Below, in pieces: positions 1-5,222 of a stretch of DNA of 6,236 bases. A program made the position numbers and the translations under genes. Source of the stretch: Rubrobacteraceae bacterium. GTDB lineage: Bacteria > Actinomycetota > Rubrobacteria > Rubrobacterales > Rubrobacteraceae. The notes beneath the pieces are model-generated. The model did not search any database. It saw nothing but the letters and a program-made list of their open reading frames with translations, and was not told the origin of the DNA. Every line of letters begins with the position of its first letter. Position 1 is the stretch's first letter. The stretch lies in assembly GCA_030447045.1 (NCBI GenBank), contig JAUJMB010000092.1, positions 1-6,236 of the forward strand, given 5' to 3'.

Positions 1-857
1 TCGTAGGTACGGGGGTCGGCGCACCCGTAGACCTCCTCACCCGAGGCGGTCTCGTAGATCGCGCACTCCACCGGCCCTTCGAGGTTCTCTATGCCGCAGT
101 GACGATCCTCGCACGGTTCCCCCTCGTAAGGGTAGCCGCTTATAGGCCACTCCTCAGGCGGCCGTGGAGTCCCCTCCGCGGGCGACTCTTCCCTTTGGAT
201 GGGTTTTTCTTGGACAACGCCAACATCCGCGGGCGGCTCCTCGTAGACCGGCGCCGGCTCGGTTGCGGGGGCGCTGGCCTCTGCCGGCACGCTCGCCGGG
301 GCTGGGGCCTCTTGCTCGGTGGGGATCGGTTCGACAGCGGGTGCGCTGGCCGCCTCCGGCGCGCTCTCCGCTGCCGGGACGCTCGCTTCCGCCGGCGCGC
401 TGGCTTCCGCCGACGAGCCCGCTTCAGCGGAAGCGCTCGCTGAGGCCGAAGCCTCCGGCTCGACGGATGCAGGCTCGACAGCGGGAGCGCTCGCCTGCGC
501 GGAGGCACTGGCCTCCGCCGGAACACTCTCCGTAGCCGGGGCGCTCGCCGTCGCAGAGGCGCTAGCCACGGCGGCTTGGTACACCGCCTCTTGCGTGGCC
601 TCCGGCTCGACCGCAGGGGCGCTCGCCACGCTGGGGGCGCTCGCCGCCGGTGCGGCGGTGGCTTCCCAGCCGGTCGCCACGATTTCCGAGGACTGGGCCG
701 CGGTCACAGTGACGGTCGAATACTCTGTCTGTTGGGCCAGGGCGTCTTCGCCAAAGAAGAGCAGGGCGTGCAGGAGGGCGGCCAGCGTCCCAACTAGGGC
801 AAGGTTTCGTCGGCTAGACCGACGGAAAAACTCATAATCCCCGCTTGGTCGTCCCAA
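1..857 (-). CDS. Exported Ala/Ser/Pro/Glu-rich protein, TTG start, 3' end cut by window edge
   Basis: An uninterrupted minus-strand frame of 285 codons runs off the left edge. There is no in-frame ATG. I chose TTG at 857 because AAGAGAG (872-866) lies 8 nt upstream; TTG at 863 is in frame but too close. The N-terminus is a signal peptide: basic residues 12-17, a hydrophobic core at about 19-35, and an A-L-A site before Q42. S15-R-R-N-L-A-L21 resembles a twin-arginine motif. Residues 68-209 are low-complexity Ala/Ser/Pro/Glu, with ASAPAVEP at 78, 122 and 170, suggesting an extended spacer. After this come a Pro/Glu-rich linker and a segment with Cys 249, 254, 265 and 279, probably disulfide-bonded. 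The rest of the domain lies outside the window. I recognise no family. The likely c-di-AMP riboswitch upstream suggests an envelope or wall role. The opposite-strand frames here are Arg/Pro or Ala-Gly shadows. Confidence 0.8.
   Translation of the reverse strand, partial: MGRPSGDYEFFRRSSRRNLALVGTLAALLHALLFFGEDALAQQTEYSTVTVTAAQSSEIVATGWEATAAPAASAPSVASAPAVEPEATQEAVYQAAVASASATASAPATESVPAEASASAQASAPAVEPASVEPEASASASASAEAGSSAEASAPAEASVPAAESAPEAASAPAVEPIPTEQEAPAPASVPAEASAPATEPAPVYEEPPADVGVVQEKPIQREESPAEGTPRPPEEWPISGYPYEGEPCEDRHCGIENLEGPVECAIYETASGEEVYGCADPRTY
231..656 (-). repeat. Low-complexity coding region of degenerate ASAP/AEAS repeats
   Basis: This stretch encodes residues 68-209 of the exported protein. 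It is built from short units such as ASAPAVEP, AEASAP and PAEAS. The octapeptide ASAPAVEP occurs three times, at residues 78-85, 122-129 and 170-177, spaced 44 and 48 residues apart. This points to growth by internal duplication followed by drift. At DNA level the copies differ at synonymous positions, so they are not recent. The likely role is a flexible, wall-spanning linker; that is inference. Confidence 0.75.
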
Positions 858-865
858 GGACAAAG

Positions 866-872
866 CTCTCTT
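866..872 (-). promoter_or_regulatory. Shine-Dalgarno AAGAGAG deciding the TTG start at 857
   Basis: The purine run AAGAGAG sits 8 nt before TTG 857 and only 2 nt before TTG 863. This favours the downstream TTG. It overlaps the 3' strand of the riboswitch closing helix, so access to it may be ligand-controlled. Confidence 0.55.
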
Positions 873-1005
873 ACTCTGGTTAGTCCGGGTGGGGAACCGC
901 GACTCCCAACGGGGTGAACGTAGGGCCGCGACCTCTTCCCACGAGGGCGACCGGCCTTCTGGTTCACCCGTCTGGATGGTGCCCCAGGGGTGTGCCACTG
1001 TCAAG
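870..1005 (-). ncRNA. Probable cyclic-di-AMP riboswitch (ydaO/yuaA class) in the leader of the exported protein
   Basis: Read on the minus strand, the conserved ydaO blocks occur in order. They are CTGGGGCACC (987-978; consensus-like GGGGGAACC), GGGTGAACC (969-961; like GGGTGAATC), a variable helix (GGCCG/CGGCC with inner CCTC/GAGG), then GTTGGGA with a small hairpin closed by TCCC (907-892), then ACCCGGACTAACC (890-878; like ACCCGACAGCTAACC). Two helices close the aptamer. CTGG (987-984) pairs with CCAG (879-876). CTTGAC (1005-1000) pairs with GTAAG (874-870) with one bulge. The Shine-Dalgarno AAGAGAG (872-866) overlaps the last strand, which suggests that ligand binding hides it. In Actinobacteria this class commonly precedes genes for secreted wall-remodelling proteins, and here it precedes an exported protein. 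Departures from consensus: a shortened ACCCG-CTAACC segment and G-C changes in the GAATC block. I matched the consensus from memory, without a covariance search. Confidence 0.65.
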
Positions 1006-1017
1006 GGTGGTTTTCAA

Positions 1018-1054
1018 ACCGTGCCCCCGGTAGAGGAGCTGCCGGGGGCACGGT
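1018..1054 (-). terminator. 13-bp GC-rich hairpin, likely terminator after the acetyltransferase gene
   Basis: A perfect 13-bp inverted repeat (1018-1030 with 1042-1054, core CCGTGCCCCCGG) encloses an 11-nt loop. On the minus strand it is followed by TTTGAAAACC, a weak U-stretch; on the plus strand no U-run follows. It lies about 145 bp beyond the acetyltransferase stop and just upstream of the riboswitch, so it fits termination of the minus-strand unit. It could instead be a leader structure of the riboswitch transcript, because no clear promoter was found between it and the aptamer. The remaining gap, 1055-1198, holds nothing I recognise. Confidence 0.5.
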
Positions 1055-1198
1055 CGTCCGGCGCTCGTCGGGGCTTTTCGACGCCGCTAGTACTCGGGCC
1101 GCCGGCTCCGTGGTTTCGGGATTGCTGTGCTGCTCATGTTCGCCGCGGCAATAGCCCAGGCGTTCCCCACAATCGGTTGGCGGACCTGCAGCCGGTTT

Positions 1199-2374
1199 CT
1201 AGAAGTGATCCGGCGCGAACAGCCACGGATCGCCGACAGGGAAAATCTCTTCCAGGAGATCTAGGGCACCCGGCGAACTCGCCTCGACGAGGCCGTGCTT
1301 GGCTAGCTGCCGCGCCGGGAGGTAGCCGGCGTAGAGTTGCGACAACTGCCGCACATCCAGCGCGACCCTGTCTTCGGCCCCCGCGCCCCGGACGACCCGC
1401 CCGTCCCCGAAGGTGTACTCGCCGGCGTTCTCGGGGATGACGTCGTCGGTCACCTCGAGGACGAGGTGGCCGGCCTCCCTGTTCAGGTGGCCCAGGGCGC
1501 CCTCGACGTCCACGAGGCGCAGCATCTGATCCGGCTCGACCTTGGCGTCGACGTAGGAGCTCTTCAGGTAGGGGTGGAGCGTGTCGTTGCGGGGGGTCCA
1601 GTGCCTTATGTCGAAGGCGTCGGGGTCGAGGGCGGCGAGAAAGGAGACGAGGCCCCGCCGCGCCTCCGGCGTGGCGGCCACGAGCTCCTGGACCTCGAGG
1701 CGACGTTCGGGCTCGCGGCCCTCCCGGTAGGAGGACATCTTGTAGATCAGGTACCCTCCAACCCCGCCCCCCGCCTCGTAGACGGCGGCCTCGAGATCTT
1801 TCCGGCCGAGGGTCTTGCGCCAGAAAGCCTCGCTCCTGAGCGCGCAGAGCTGGTGCTCCCGCGACTCCGCCCGGTGCAGCTCCATCATTTCGGGGAGGTC
1901 CCCTTCGCGGTAGGCCCGGAGATTGCTCTGCCCGGGATCTGTGGGGAGATCGGTCGGCTTTAGCGTGTACTCGACGACCTCGGTGGCGAGCTCGTAGCCG
2001 AAGGACCGGTAGAAGGCGTGGGCGAACGGGTCCAGCAGGGAGATGTTGATCCCCCTGTCCCGCATGTCCCCCAGCGCGGCGCGCATGAGGTCGCCGGCGT
2101 AGCGCCGCCTGCGGTAGGCCGGGTGGACCATGACGGCGGCCACGCCCCCCATCGCCACCGGCTTCTCATCCACGAGAACTCCCATCGGCAGCACCGTGAC
2201 GCCCGCCCTGACCTCCCCGTCGTCCTCTATGACGTGGACCTGCTCCGGGTCCAGACGCGGGTTCTGCTTCGGGTCGAAGTACTCGCGCGCGTAGGCGACT
2301 TCGCCCCCAAAGGCCGCCACCATGAGCCGCGCCAGCGCCTCGCCGTCCCCTTCTTTGTACCTACGGATCTGCAT
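1199..2374 (-). CDS. Eis-family GNAT N-acetyltransferase with C-terminal SCP2-like domain
   Basis: The 391-residue product has the layout of the Eis (enhanced intracellular survival) family, which transfers acetyl from acetyl-CoA to amines, including aminoglycosides in mycobacterial Eis. Residues 1-140 form the first GNAT unit: VAAVMVHPAYRRRR at 78-91 covers beta-4 and the acetyl-CoA loop, and FYRSFGY at 121-127 carries the conserved tyrosines. Residues 150-285 fit the second, degenerate GNAT unit. From about 290 to the end is the SCP2-like domain. The protein ends in phenylalanine, as Eis enzymes do, where the terminal carboxylate takes part in catalysis. The start at 2374 begins with MQIRRY, the usual GNAT opening, after GGAGGT; the frame stays open another 41 codons upstream but without GNAT similarity. 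An oddity is Arg91 where the RxxGxA loop normally has glycine. It follows padR by 55 bp on the same strand and may be co-transcribed. The substrate is unknown. Confidence 0.88.
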   Translation of the reverse strand: MQIRRYKEGDGEALARLMVAAFGGEVAYAREYFDPKQNPRLDPEQVHVIEDDGEVRAGVTVLPMGVLVDEKPVAMGGVAAVMVHPAYRRRRYAGDLMRAALGDMRDRGINISLLDPFAHAFYRSFGYELATEVVEYTLKPTDLPTDPGQSNLRAYREGDLPEMMELHRAESREHQLCALRSEAFWRKTLGRKDLEAAVYEAGGGVGGYLIYKMSSYREGREPERRLEVQELVAATPEARRGLVSFLAALDPDAFDIRHWTPRNDTLHPYLKSSYVDAKVEPDQMLRLVDVEGALGHLNREAGHLVLEVTDDVIPENAGEYTFGDGRVVRGAGAEDRVALDVRQLSQLYAGYLPARQLAKHGLVEASSPGALDLLEEIFPVGDPWLFAPDHF

Positions 2375-2415
2375 GGACCTCCGAACCCTCGCCTCAGGCC
2401 CGGAGTCTAACGGAT

Positions 2416-2438
2416 GGGGCCAGATGGGATCAGGCCCC
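2416..2438 (-). terminator. Short GGGGCC hairpin at the padR stop codon, possible weak terminator
   Basis: GGGGCC (2416-2421) pairs with GGCCCC (2433-2438) around an 11-nt loop that includes part of the padR stop region. No U-tract follows on the minus strand. It could reduce read-through from padR into the acetyltransferase gene, or do nothing. Confidence 0.25.
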
Positions 2439-3053
2439 CTTCTCTCCGACCTTTGTACCCTCGCCCCTCCATCCGTCTCCCTCGGGCTTACCGGCACCGT
2501 CCGGCTTCCCTTCGACGGCGCCGGCCAGCCAGCGGCACCACTCGGCGTTCCCCCTCTCGTAGAGAATGCCGCGGCGCAACGCCGCGTAGGAGGCGAAGCG
2601 CGGCGAGTCAGGGCGGCCCAGGTCCTCGGCCCACTCCCTCTCCATCCAGGCCCTGATCTCCTCGTACCGGGCCAGCTGCTCTTCGTGGCGACTACCCTCC
2701 TCGGAGAAGAGCCTCGCCGCCTCCGGCCCGTCCGCCAGCCACACGGAGTAAGCCTTGAGGGTCAGCTCGTCCTTGGGAGGCTTCCTGGGCGGCGGCTCGG
2801 TCGCCCACCCCTTGAGCGCCTCCAATCCTCTCTCCGTGATCTCGTAGACCTTCTTGTCGGGCCGCTCGCGCTGCTCGACGACGCTGTGGGTTACGAGGCC
2901 CCCCTCTTCGAGCCGCGCCAGCTCCGGATAGATCTGGCTGTGCCCCGCCCCCCAGAAGAACCCCACCCTCCCCTTCATCCTCTGCGTCACGTCGTACCCA
3001 CTCAGCGACTCCCGAGCCAGCAAACCCAGGATCGCAAACCCCAGCGTCGTCAT
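2430..3053 (-). CDS. PadR-family transcriptional regulator
   Basis: The product is a 207-residue PadR repressor. Residues 1-85 form the winged helix with the family hallmarks LGFAILGLL, SGYD, HSQIYPELARLEEGGLV (recognition helix) and KKVYEITERGLEAL (wing). Residues 90-175 form the helical C-terminal dimerisation and effector domain of the longer, Vir_reg-type PadR proteins. The last 30 residues are a Gly/Lys/Glu-rich tail without clear structure. The ATG at 3053 follows GGAGGAAG closely and gives the canonical MTTLGFAILGLL opening. The gene is divergent from the five-gene operon beginning at 3157. Two ATGT-N8-ACAT palindromes lie in the shared control region, as expected for autoregulation plus control of the divergent operon. 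Classical PadR senses phenolic acids, but the ligand here is unknown. Confidence 0.93.
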   Translation of the reverse strand: MTTLGFAILGLLARESLSGYDVTQRMKGRVGFFWGAGHSQIYPELARLEEGGLVTHSVVEQRERPDKKVYEITERGLEALKGWATEPPPRKPPKDELTLKAYSVWLADGPEAARLFSEEGSRHEEQLARYEEIRAWMEREWAEDLGRPDSPRFASYAALRRGILYERGNAEWCRWLAGAVEGKPDGAGKPEGDGWRGEGTKVGEKGA

Positions 3054-3071
3054 CTTCCTCCAGATTTCTGT

Positions 3072-3089
3072 TATGTCACTCTTGACATA
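3072..3089. promoter_or_regulatory. PadR operator 1 (TATGTCA-N4-TGACATA)
   Basis: A perfect palindrome with 7-bp arms contains ATGT-N8-ACAT, the established PadR operator pattern. It overlaps the -35 box (3082-3087) of the rightward promoter and lies 18 bp upstream of the padR start codon, so bound protein should block both directions. Confidence 0.78.
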
Positions 3090-3110
3090 TAGATTAGCCT
3101 ACCGTAGAGT
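3082..3110 (+). promoter_or_regulatory. Sigma-A-type promoter for the rightward operon (TTGACA-17-TAGAGT)
   Basis: TTGACA at 3082-3087 is a perfect -35 box. After a 17-bp spacer, TAGAGT (3105-3110) matches four of six -10 positions. The expected start is near 3117, about 40 nt before the first ATG. Operator 1 covers the -35 box and operator 2 covers the start point. A clear promoter for padR on the other strand was not found; the best -35 match (TCGACA, in operator 2) has poor spacing. Confidence 0.65.
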
Positions 3111-3114
3111 ACCA

Positions 3115-3132
3115 TATGTCGAAATAGACATA
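3115..3132. promoter_or_regulatory. PadR operator 2 (TATGTC-N6-GACATA)
   Basis: A second palindrome with 6-bp arms, also exactly ATGT-N8-ACAT. Its centre is 43 bp (about four helical turns) from the centre of operator 1, so two dimers would bind the same DNA face. It covers the predicted start of rightward transcription. The middle sequences of the two sites differ, so only the arms are conserved, as expected for a real protein site. Confidence 0.75.
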
Positions 3133-3156
3133 AAGAGTTGGTGGAAGGAGCGTGAG

Positions 3157-3654
3157 ATGTGCGGAAGGTCGATCATGGCGCGTGGGGGCGGGTTTGGCCG
3201 GCGGCGACGTCACGAGCTCTTCGGGATCGACGCCGAGGGGCTCGGGCCGCGGGCGAAGGTAGGGGTGGCGTTGTCCGTGCTCGTTCCGGTGGCGCTCTCC
3301 GGCCTCTTCCTGGTGTTGTTCGTCCCGGGTCTGTGGTGGATCTTCACCACGTACTTCTGGGTCGCCTTCCCGGCCGTCGGGGTGCTGGGCAGCGGCCTCG
3401 CGGGGTTGGGTGAGGAGCGGAGGACCAGGCCCGCGGTAGTGGACCCCGAGCGGGAGTTGCTCGCGGCCTTGCGGGACCGCGGGGAGATGACCCCGGCGGG
3501 GGTGGCGGTCGAGACCTCGCTCTCGGTTGAGGAGGCCGACCGGAGGCTCAGGGAGCTTGCCGAGGCCGGGCACCTGGAGGTGCGGGTGCGGGGTGGCGGG
3601 ATCTTCTACGCGCTCTGGGAGGCCGAAGCGCTCGAGATCGAGGGCGTGCGATGA
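3157..3654 (+). CDS. Two-TM membrane protein with C-terminal winged-helix domain
   Basis: The product has 165 residues. A basic N-terminus (GRRRR at 14-18) is followed by two hydrophobic segments, about 34-56 and 59-83, with a tight turn. Residues 95-155 (ERELLAALRDRGEMTPAGVA...VEEADRRLRELAEAGHLEVRV...FYALWE) read as a winged helix-turn-helix with a wing hairpin. By the positive-inside rule both ends, including the winged helix, should be cytosolic. I chose ATG 3157 because GGAG lies 6 nt upstream; ATG 3175 also has a purine-rich site (GGAAGG) and is the alternative. An ATG at 3073 in the same frame lies inside the operator and before the transcription start. It is the first gene of the operon and shares ATGA with the next. 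The role may be a membrane-tethered regulator or a protein-protein adaptor; no named family is recognised. Confidence 0.82.
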   Translation: MCGRSIMARGGGFGRRRRHELFGIDAEGLGPRAKVGVALSVLVPVALSGLFLVLFVPGLWWIFTTYFWVAFPAVGVLGSGLAGLGEERRTRPAVVDPERELLAALRDRGEMTPAGVAVETSLSVEEADRRLRELAEAGHLEVRVRGGGIFYALWEAEALEIEGVR

Positions 3655-4136
3655 GCGTGGGGGCGGGCGGCACGACGAGGTTGGCGGCGCGGGGCGGTTA
3701 CGAGGGCTACAGGAGGTGGTTGTTGGTCTTCGCGTCGGGCGCGGTCGTCTTCGGCCTTCTGCACCACGCGGACCACGTCATACGCGGCAACCACTCGGGT
3801 TGGCCGTTCCAGGCCGAGGTCACGCCGTTCACGTTCAGCTTGCTGATCTACGCGCTTATCCTGCCCGGGATCTACCTGACGGCCAGGGGGCGCTCCGTGC
3901 CCGGTTACCACCTGTTCGTCGCCGCCGTCGGGCTGGCGCTGCTCGGTTTCGTCCACTTCGTGCCGACGGAGGATTTCGAGGCGCCGGTCGGGGACATTTT
4001 CATGGTCTACGAGACCCCGCTCGCCGGGATGCTCGCTCTCGGGGTGCTGGCCTGCCTCATAGCCAGCGTGGCGGCGCTCGGGGTGGTCGCCATTGGGGCG
4101 ATCCGCGCGAGATCGCGAACCAAAGAAGTAGGCTGA
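3651..4136 (+). CDS. Four-TM membrane protein with conserved-looking HHADH motif
   Basis: The 161-residue product has hydrophobic segments at about 22-39, 60-78, 85-104 and 122-151. Histidines cluster at the membrane edges: HHADH at 38-42, NHSGW at 47-51, His87 at the start of helix 3 and FVHF at 100-103. This His/Asp pattern could bind a metal, haem or quinone, but that is inference, and I cannot name a family. The start codon overlaps the previous stop (ATGA), implying translational coupling, and the next gene begins 3 bp after its stop. It is followed by a DUF1772 oxygenase-like membrane protein, which may form part of the same membrane complex. The C-terminus is short, basic and probably cytosolic. 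Confidence 0.85.
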   Translation: MSVGAGGTTRLAARGGYEGYRRWLLVFASGAVVFGLLHHADHVIRGNHSGWPFQAEVTPFTFSLLIYALILPGIYLTARGRSVPGYHLFVAAVGLALLGFVHFVPTEDFEAPVGDIFMVYETPLAGMLALGVLACLIASVAALGVVAIGAIRARSRTKEVG

Positions 4137-4139
4137 GCG

Positions 4140-4601
4140 ATGCTACTCGGGGCGATCAGGCCGGTAAACCTGGTCCTGGCGGGGATGCTGGCCGGCAACG
4201 AGCTCGGGACGTGGGCGGCGGTGCATCCGGTGCTGGAGGAGTTGACCCCGCCGGAGCGGCTGCGGGCCGAGCAGGCGCTCACGCGCCGGTTTGGGGCCGT
4301 CATGCCGGCCTGGATGGGCTCGGCGCTCGCCTCGTGCTCTGCGGCGACCCTGCTCTCGCGCGGGTCGGCGGGGTTCCGCGCCAGGCTCCTCGGAACCCTG
4401 TGCTTCGCGGCGATGCTCGCGAGCACCAGGCTCGGGAACGTTCCCATCAACGAACGGACGCTGGAGCTTACGGAGGACGATCTCGAGGAGTTCGAGCGGC
4501 TGCGGGACCGGTGGGGTCGCCTGCACACGCTGCGGGTCGCGCTCACCACGGCGGGCTTCGCAGCCCTGGTCTCCGGCGCGCTGGCTGGGGGCGGGCGATG
4601 A
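4140..4601 (+). CDS. DUF1772 (anthrone oxygenase-like) membrane protein
   Basis: The 153-residue product fits the length and pattern of DUF1772, a family that includes fungal anthrone oxygenases and many uncharacterised bacterial membrane proteins. Recognisable positions are GNELG at 19-23, VHPVL at 28-32, a Pro (56) after an Arg-rich amphipathic stretch, the LGNVPIN block at 98-104 and WGRLH at 125-129 before the last helix. Hydrophobic segments are about 6-19, 56-73, 82-97 and 132-149. Family members with tested activity insert oxygen into polyphenolic anthrones without a cofactor; the bacterial substrate here is unknown. It begins 3 bp after the previous stop, with only a weak Shine-Dalgarno, so coupling is likely. 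It overlaps the next gene by ATGA. Confidence 0.83.
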   Translation: MLLGAIRPVNLVLAGMLAGNELGTWAAVHPVLEELTPPERLRAEQALTRRFGAVMPAWMGSALASCSAATLLSRGSAGFRARLLGTLCFAAMLASTRLGNVPINERTLELTEDDLEEFERLRDRWGRLHTLRVALTTAGFAALVSGALAGGGR

Positions 4602-5218
4602 GGACGCGGGCAGCATCCGCGCGGGGCGCCGCGGTTACGGGGGCCGCGAGCTTTGGTGCGGCGGCAATAGGAGCGGCGGCCTTCGGGGCTTTCGCCGGCG
4701 GGGCAGTCGCCATCGGCGCGCTTGCGATCCGGCGGCTCGCGATCCGCCGCGGCAGGGTCGGGCGTCTCTCCATAGACGACCTGGAAGTGGGCCGCCTGCG
4801 CGTCCGGGAGCTCGTCGTCGAGGAGCGGGGGGCCCCGCGTCCCTTCGAGGTTCTCGAAGGCCATAACTACGCGAACCTGACCACCTACCGAAAGAGCGGC
4901 GAGGCGGTGCCGACGACGGTGTGGTTCGCGGAGTTCGGCGGGAAGATCTACGTCACCACCCCCCCGGACTCGGGGAAGATGAAGCGCATCCGCAACGACC
5001 CCCGGGTCACGCTCGCGCCTTCAAGCGCCCGCGGCAAGCCGCGCGGCGGGGGCGTTCGGGGCACCGCCCGCCCTATCGTCGGGACGGCGCCGGAGGGGGC
5101 CGAGAGGGCGCTGCGGGAGAAGCACCGGATGGCCCTCGCCCTGTTCCGCCTGTTCGGCAGGGGAGAGGTCGGTCGCATAACGTTGGAGATCGGTCCAGGA
5201 GAGAGGGAAGGAGCGTAG
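4598..5218 (+). CDS. PPOX-class flavin/F420-dependent enzyme (Rv2061-like) with N-terminal five-residue-repeat domain
   Basis: The product has 206 residues. Residues 82-202 form a split beta-barrel of the pyridoxamine-phosphate-oxidase-like class: YANLTTYRKSGEAVPTTVWF at 91-110, GKIYVTT, SGKMKRIRNDPRVTLAP at 125-141 and GKPRGGGVRGTARP at 147-159. This matches the Rv2061-type PPOX group predicted to use F420 or FMN; SGK/KRIRN is the usual cofactor-phosphate region. Residues 11-75 are unusual: thirteen consecutive five-residue units with small or aliphatic residues at place 2, Ile/Val/Phe at place 4 and Gly or Arg at place 5 (for example AAAIG, ALAIR, RLSID, RLRVR), as in pentapeptide-type beta-helices. 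The first half is hydrophobic enough to be read as a membrane segment instead. The start overlaps the DUF1772 stop (ATGA). The frame is open far upstream, but that part is out-of-frame sequence of earlier genes. Confidence 0.85.
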   Translation: MRTRAASARGAAVTGAASFGAAAIGAAAFGAFAGGAVAIGALAIRRLAIRRGRVGRLSIDDLEVGRLRVRELVVEERGAPRPFEVLEGHNYANLTTYRKSGEAVPTTVWFAEFGGKIYVTTPPDSGKMKRIRNDPRVTLAPSSARGKPRGGGVRGTARPIVGTAPEGAERALREKHRMALALFRLFGRGEVGRITLEIGPGEREGA

Positions 5219-5222
5219 GCTT

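Noticed and set aside
319..837. Plus-strand Ala/Gly/Ser-rich frame and two Arg/Pro-rich frames in 99-535
   Set aside because: They are shadows of the Ala/Ser/Pro/Glu repeat gene on the minus strand, which has a signal peptide, SD and leader; the plus-strand versions have none of these.
999..1004. Perfect TTGACA on the minus strand as a -35 box
   Set aside because: Seventeen bases further there is only CACCAT, a poor -10, and such a promoter would start inside the riboswitch and remove its 5' strand. The bases are better explained as the CTTGAC arm of the closing helix.
1091..1264. Small plus-strand frame containing VLLMFAAAIAQAFPTIGW
   Set aside because: It overlaps the acetyltransferase 3' end in antisense and lacks a Shine-Dalgarno. 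The hydrophobic look probably comes by chance from the Ala-rich GC codons.
2375..2497. Extension of the acetyltransferase start to 2497
   Set aside because: The extra 41 residues overlap the padR coding end, are Pro/Arg-rich and show no GNAT similarity, whereas 2374 has GGAGGT and the typical MQIRRY opening.
3527..4597. Long plus-strand frame upstream of the PPOX gene suggesting a large fusion protein
   Set aside because: That part is the +1/+2 frame of three well-supported genes and is Arg/Gly-rich noise; the real protein begins at 4598 at an ATGA junction.
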